Source of the DNA: Nocardia sp. CY41
Lineage (GTDB): Bacteria > Actinomycetota > Actinomycetes > Mycobacteriales > Mycobacteriaceae
NCBI RefSeq assembly: GCF_009829325.1
Contig: NZ_VUOS01000025.1
Span: 1-64,000, forward strand
Reading direction: 5' to 3'
DNA: 64,000 bases
Shown here: one piece after another, positions 61,381-64,000 of the stretch
How the letters are laid out: each line of letters starts with the position of its first letter
Numbering within the stretch: the stretch's first letter is position 1
Notes under the pieces: model-generated
Told to the model about the DNA's origin: nothing
The model's input: only the letters and a program-made list of their open reading frames with translations
Database searches by the model: none
Made by a program: the position numbers and the translations under genes

Positions 61381-62352
61381 TCATGTGCGCTGCGGGACGA
61401 TCGCGCGCTCGGCGCGGTCGGCGATGGCGCGCAGGTGCACGATGAGTTCCGGTGGCTCATGAACCTCGAAGTCGGCTCCCAGCCCGAGCAGCCGGTGGGC
61501 CAGCCACTCCGGTGCGTCGTCGCGAACGGTATCGATCCGGCAGGTGTGCGCGTCGATCGGGACGATCTCGCCCGGGCCGTCACCCAGCCGTCCCGCGACT
61601 CGGTCGGCAGAAGCGTGGATGGTCAGGCGGAGCCGGAACGCCGGTGTCCCCCAGTCGGTGCGGCGGCCCGTGACATACGCGGCGGGATCGGCGGCGGGTA
61701 GCGGGCGCGGTGTGAAGCGAGCGGCGGTGGGCTGCGGACGGTCGATCCGGTCGACGCGGTAGACCCGCCAGCCTGCCCGGTCGAGGTCGTAGCCGACCAG
61801 GTACCAGCGCCGCCGGGCGGGCACGAGTCCCACCGGCTCGGCATTGCGCCTCGTCTCGGCGCCTGCCCCGTCGCGGTAGGCGAATCGCACCCGTTCCCGG
61901 TTGGCCACGGTGGCCGCGAGCGTGGCGAGCACCTCGGGGTCGGCAGCGGGCCCGGCGCCGGTGGGCGGAGTCAGCGCGGCGGCGAAGACCCGAACTCTGC
62001 GCCGCAATTTCGCGGGCAGCACCTGCTCCACTTTGGCCAGCGCCCGGACCGACGCCTCCTCGATCCCGGCCACCGCGGACCCGGCGGCGGCGCGCAACCC
62101 GACCGCGATGGCGACGGCCTCGTCGTCCTCCACCAGCAACGGCGGCATCGCCGCGCCCGCCGCCAGTCGGTAACCGCCCGCCGCGCCGAGCGTCGCGGCC
62201 ACCGGATAGCCGAGCTCGCGCAGCCGATCGATATCGCGGCGCACCGTGCGGTCGGTGACGCCGAGGCGTTCGGCCAATTCGCTGCCCGGCCATTCGCGCG
62301 GCGTCTGCAGCAGCGACAGCAGACGAAGGAGCCGGGCGGGAGTGTCGTTCAT
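61381..62352 (-). CDS. WYL-domain transcriptional regulator
   Basis: 323 residues. N-terminal HTH_11 (LSLLQTPREWPGSELAERLG, TVRRDIDRLRELGYPV) and a WYL domain near 185-205 (RRRWYLVGYDLDRAGWRVYR). WYL domains sense ligands such as nucleotides, and these proteins often regulate neighbouring genes. It is divergent from an epoxide hydrolase gene with a perfect 10-bp dyad between them, so it probably controls itself and that gene. Confidence 0.9.
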   Translation of the reverse strand: MNDTPARLLRLLSLLQTPREWPGSELAERLGVTDRTVRRDIDRLRELGYPVAATLGAAGGYRLAAGAAMPPLLVEDDEAVAIAVGLRAAAGSAVAGIEEASVRALAKVEQVLPAKLRRRVRVFAAALTPPTGAGPAADPEVLATLAATVANRERVRFAYRDGAGAETRRNAEPVGLVPARRRWYLVGYDLDRAGWRVYRVDRIDRPQPTAARFTPRPLPAADPAAYVTGRRTDWGTPAFRLRLTIHASADRVAGRLGDGPGEIVPIDAHTCRIDTVRDDAPEWLAHRLLGLGADFEVHEPPELIVHLRAIADRAERAIVPQRT

Positions 62353-62370
62353 GTCTCGAGGATGCCGGAA

Positions 62371-62395
62371 ATCTAGGACCTGTTCGGTCCTAGAT
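62371..62395. promoter_or_regulatory. Perfect dyad ATCTAGGACC-TGTTC-GGTCCTAGAT, likely WYL operator
   Basis: Ten-bp perfect arms with a 5-bp centre, 19 bp from the regulator start and 54 bp from the hydrolase start, in a 96-bp intergenic space. Position and symmetry fit an operator shared by both genes. Confidence 0.75.
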
Positions 62396-62448
62396 GCCGC
62401 TTAGCGTCGTCGGCGTACCGCAGGACCGACCGGCGAGGAGCCGACCAC

Positions 62449-63585
62449 ATGACCGACATCCGACCCTTCCGCATCGAGATTCCGCAAACCGAGGTGACCG
62501 ACCTGCGCGACCGGCTCGCCCGCACCCGCTGGGCCGCCCAGCTGCCCGGTGTGGGCTGGGATCGGGGCGTGCCGGTCGACTACCTGCGCGAGCTGGCCGA
62601 GTACTGGCGCACCGGGTTCGACTGGCGCGCACAGGAAGCGGCGCTGAACGAGTTCCCGCAGTTCAAGACGCGCGTCGACGGGCTCGATGTGCATTTTGTG
62701 CACGTGCGCTCGCCGGAGCCGGACGCGACGCCGCTGATCCTCACCCACGGCTGGCCGAACTCGTTCGCCGAGTTCGCCCAGACCATCGGATTGCTGGCCG
62801 ATCCGCGTGCGCACGGTCTCGACCCGGCGCAAGCCTTCCACGTCGTGGTCCCCTCGGTCCCGGGTTTCGCCTTCTCCGAGGGACCGCGCGAGCCCGGCAT
62901 GACACCAGCGAAAGTGGCCCGGATGTGGCTGAGCCTGATGGATCGCCTCGGCTACCGGCGTTTCGGGGCGCAGGGCGGCGATCTCGGCGCGTATGTCGCG
63001 CCCGAACTGGCCATCGCTGCGCCGGACCGAGTGATCGGCGTGCACCTCGACGGCGGGATCGGCATGCCGACCGAGGCGGACGTGCCCACCATGACACCCG
63101 AGGAACGCGCCGAGTGGGACGGCATGCAGCAATGGATGACCGGAGGTGTGAACCACCACGTCCTGCTGCACGCCGCACCGCAGACCTTCGCCCATGCCTG
63201 GACCGATTCACCGGTGGGCCTGCTCGCCTGGCTGATGCAGAAGTTCACCGAATTCGCCCCGCTCGCCGACCGCGTCGAAGATGTGATCAGCCGCGATCAA
63301 CTGCTGACCAACGTCAGCCTGTACTGGTTCACCGGCACCTCGGCCTCCTCGTCCTGGCCGATGTACAACGGCCTCGGCGATAACGGATTCGCCTGGCCGA
63401 AAGGACAGAAACTGGTGCCGACCGGCACCTACGGCGGCGGATCCGCGTTGATGCGCAAGCTCGCCGAACGCGACAACACCATCGTGCACTGGCCGGAGGG
63501 CAACACCGGCAACCACTTCATCGCGATGGAACGCCCGCAGGCGCATGTCGCCGACATCCGCGCCTTCTTCGCCGCCCTGCGGTAG
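62449..63585 (+). CDS. Epoxide hydrolase, EHN-type alpha/beta hydrolase
   Basis: 378 residues. The EHN N-terminal domain (FRIEIPQTEVTDLRDRLART, about 5-110) precedes the alpha/beta core: LILTHGWPNSFAEF, nucleophile region GAQGGDLGAYV (Asp in the GGDxG elbow), and C-terminal NHFIAMERP with the likely catalytic His. These enzymes open epoxides to diols. GAGGAG lies 8 nt before the ATG. Probably induced when the divergent WYL regulator senses a substrate-related ligand (inference). Confidence 0.9.
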   Translation: MTDIRPFRIEIPQTEVTDLRDRLARTRWAAQLPGVGWDRGVPVDYLRELAEYWRTGFDWRAQEAALNEFPQFKTRVDGLDVHFVHVRSPEPDATPLILTHGWPNSFAEFAQTIGLLADPRAHGLDPAQAFHVVVPSVPGFAFSEGPREPGMTPAKVARMWLSLMDRLGYRRFGAQGGDLGAYVAPELAIAAPDRVIGVHLDGGIGMPTEADVPTMTPEERAEWDGMQQWMTGGVNHHVLLHAAPQTFAHAWTDSPVGLLAWLMQKFTEFAPLADRVEDVISRDQLLTNVSLYWFTGTSASSSWPMYNGLGDNGFAWPKGQKLVPTGTYGGGSALMRKLAERDNTIVHWPEGNTGNHFIAMERPQAHVADIRAFFAALR

Positions 63586-63753
63586 GAGGCGCCGAGGAGG
63601 ATGCGCCGTCGAACGGGGAGATGTCGCCAGGTGGCTGCGCGGCCGTGCGGGTCGATCAGTGCGGCCCGATGCGACCGCATCCAGGTGGCAGGGCGGGTGC
63701 GCCGCTTCCGCGCAGGGCCGGGGAAAACGCCGGTCCAGCGGTGAACCGGCTCC

Positions 63754-64000
63754 CTACGGGATGGATTCGCCGCCGGAGCCGCTCGGCGCGGGCTGCGCCG
63801 GAGACGCTGGGGCAGGCGCGGGCGCCGGGGGCGGAGCCGGGGCATCGGGGACGGTGAACAACCCGACTGTGGGTGTCATCACACAGTGGGCGAAGGGGTA
63901 GTCGATGATGCCCCACATCGAGGCGAGCACCGTGCCCGGTCCGCTCCTGACCGTCTTCGACAGCGTCGGGAGGCGGTACTCGGTCACGTCGTCGAGGGGA
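63754..64000 (-). CDS. Unrecognised protein, C-terminal part (runs off right edge)
   Basis: The minus-strand frame is open to the window edge and ends at 63754. The visible 81 residues include YRLPTLSKTVRSGPGTVLAS, MWGIIDYPFAHCVMTPTVGL and a Pro/Ala-rich tail. A GTG at 63987 could start a 77-residue protein, but the frame stays open beyond it and most likely belongs to a longer protein. No family recognised. Confidence 0.5.
   Translation of the reverse strand, partial: PLDDVTEYRLPTLSKTVRSGPGTVLASMWGIIDYPFAHCVMTPTVGLFTVPDAPAPPPAPAPAPASPAQPAPSGSGGESIP

Overview
The window is high-GC actinobacterial DNA. Gene content and order point to Nocardia or a close mycolic-acid relative (inference). The signs are a fused 2-oxoglutarate enzyme (Kgd), FadD15-type acyl-CoA ligase, EspG/PPE-like ESX genes, an OpuC-type osmolyte importer, and many genes with a -10-like TANNNT hexamer 6-7 nt before the start codon (leaderless transcripts). 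From memory, the order transglycosylase / DUF1003 / CBS-MgtE_N / stress protein / corA ... lpqZ-like ... kgd ... large helicase ... deaD resembles the Rv1230c-Rv1253 stretch of Mycobacterium tuberculosis, with insertions.

Layout. 0-6.9 kb: envelope and ion genes (partial lytic transglycosylase, DUF1003, CBS/MgtE_N protein, a frameshifted CoA ester lyase, a GSP17M-like protein, a SUFU-domain protein, CorA, a PHP phosphoesterase, a small membrane protein). 6.9-10.2 kb: an FAD oxidoreductase and malic enzyme. 10.2-14.8 kb: a four-gene glycine-betaine/choline-type ABC importer, with a second substrate-binding-like lipoprotein divergent from it. 15.3-17.5 kb: PadR regulator plus 14-TM efflux pump. 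17.6-21.3 kb: membrane-anchored molybdopterin oxidoreductase and FadD15. 21.5-25.4 kb: a Baeyer-Villiger monooxygenase / SDR / esterase operon with a divergent TetR regulator.

25.5-32.7 kb looks like an accessory region. It holds a MarR-controlled membrane protein, a membrane-anchored NERD protein with a proline-rich repeat, a small orphan gene, a truncated exonuclease remnant, an ADP-ribosylglycohydrolase broken by an in-frame amber codon, a MarR/VOC pair and a VapBC-type toxin-antitoxin pair. 32.8-43.1 kb: kgd, a fused two-unit ABC exporter, an ABC-2 transporter and an EcsC-like protein, all on the minus strand. 43.3-49.3 kb: quinone-reductase-type GST, enoyl-CoA hydratase, a truncated adenylate-forming enzyme, a PtpB-like phosphatase, a TetR-like protein without an HTH, and a PLP enzyme.

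49.3-54.6 kb: an intact 1.1-kaa RecB/UPF1-like protein in which most catalytic motifs are altered, then the DeaD RNA helicase. 54.6-56.7 kb: nitrilase, phosphoribosyltransferase and gamma-carbonic anhydrase. 56.8-60.1 kb: an orphan ESX cassette (small helical protein, PPE-like WXG protein, EspG) behind a lipase-like hydrolase. 60.2-64 kb: a secreted SMP-30-like beta-propeller, a WYL regulator divergent from an epoxide hydrolase, and the 3' end of an unrecognised gene. No rRNA, tRNA, CRISPR array, IS element or phage gene was seen.

The most unusual items are the catalytically degraded but full-length helicase, the decaying accessory patch at 29.3-30.7 kb with its amber-interrupted ADP-ribosylglycohydrolase, the orphan ESX cassette, and an adenylate-forming enzyme lacking its whole C-terminal domain.
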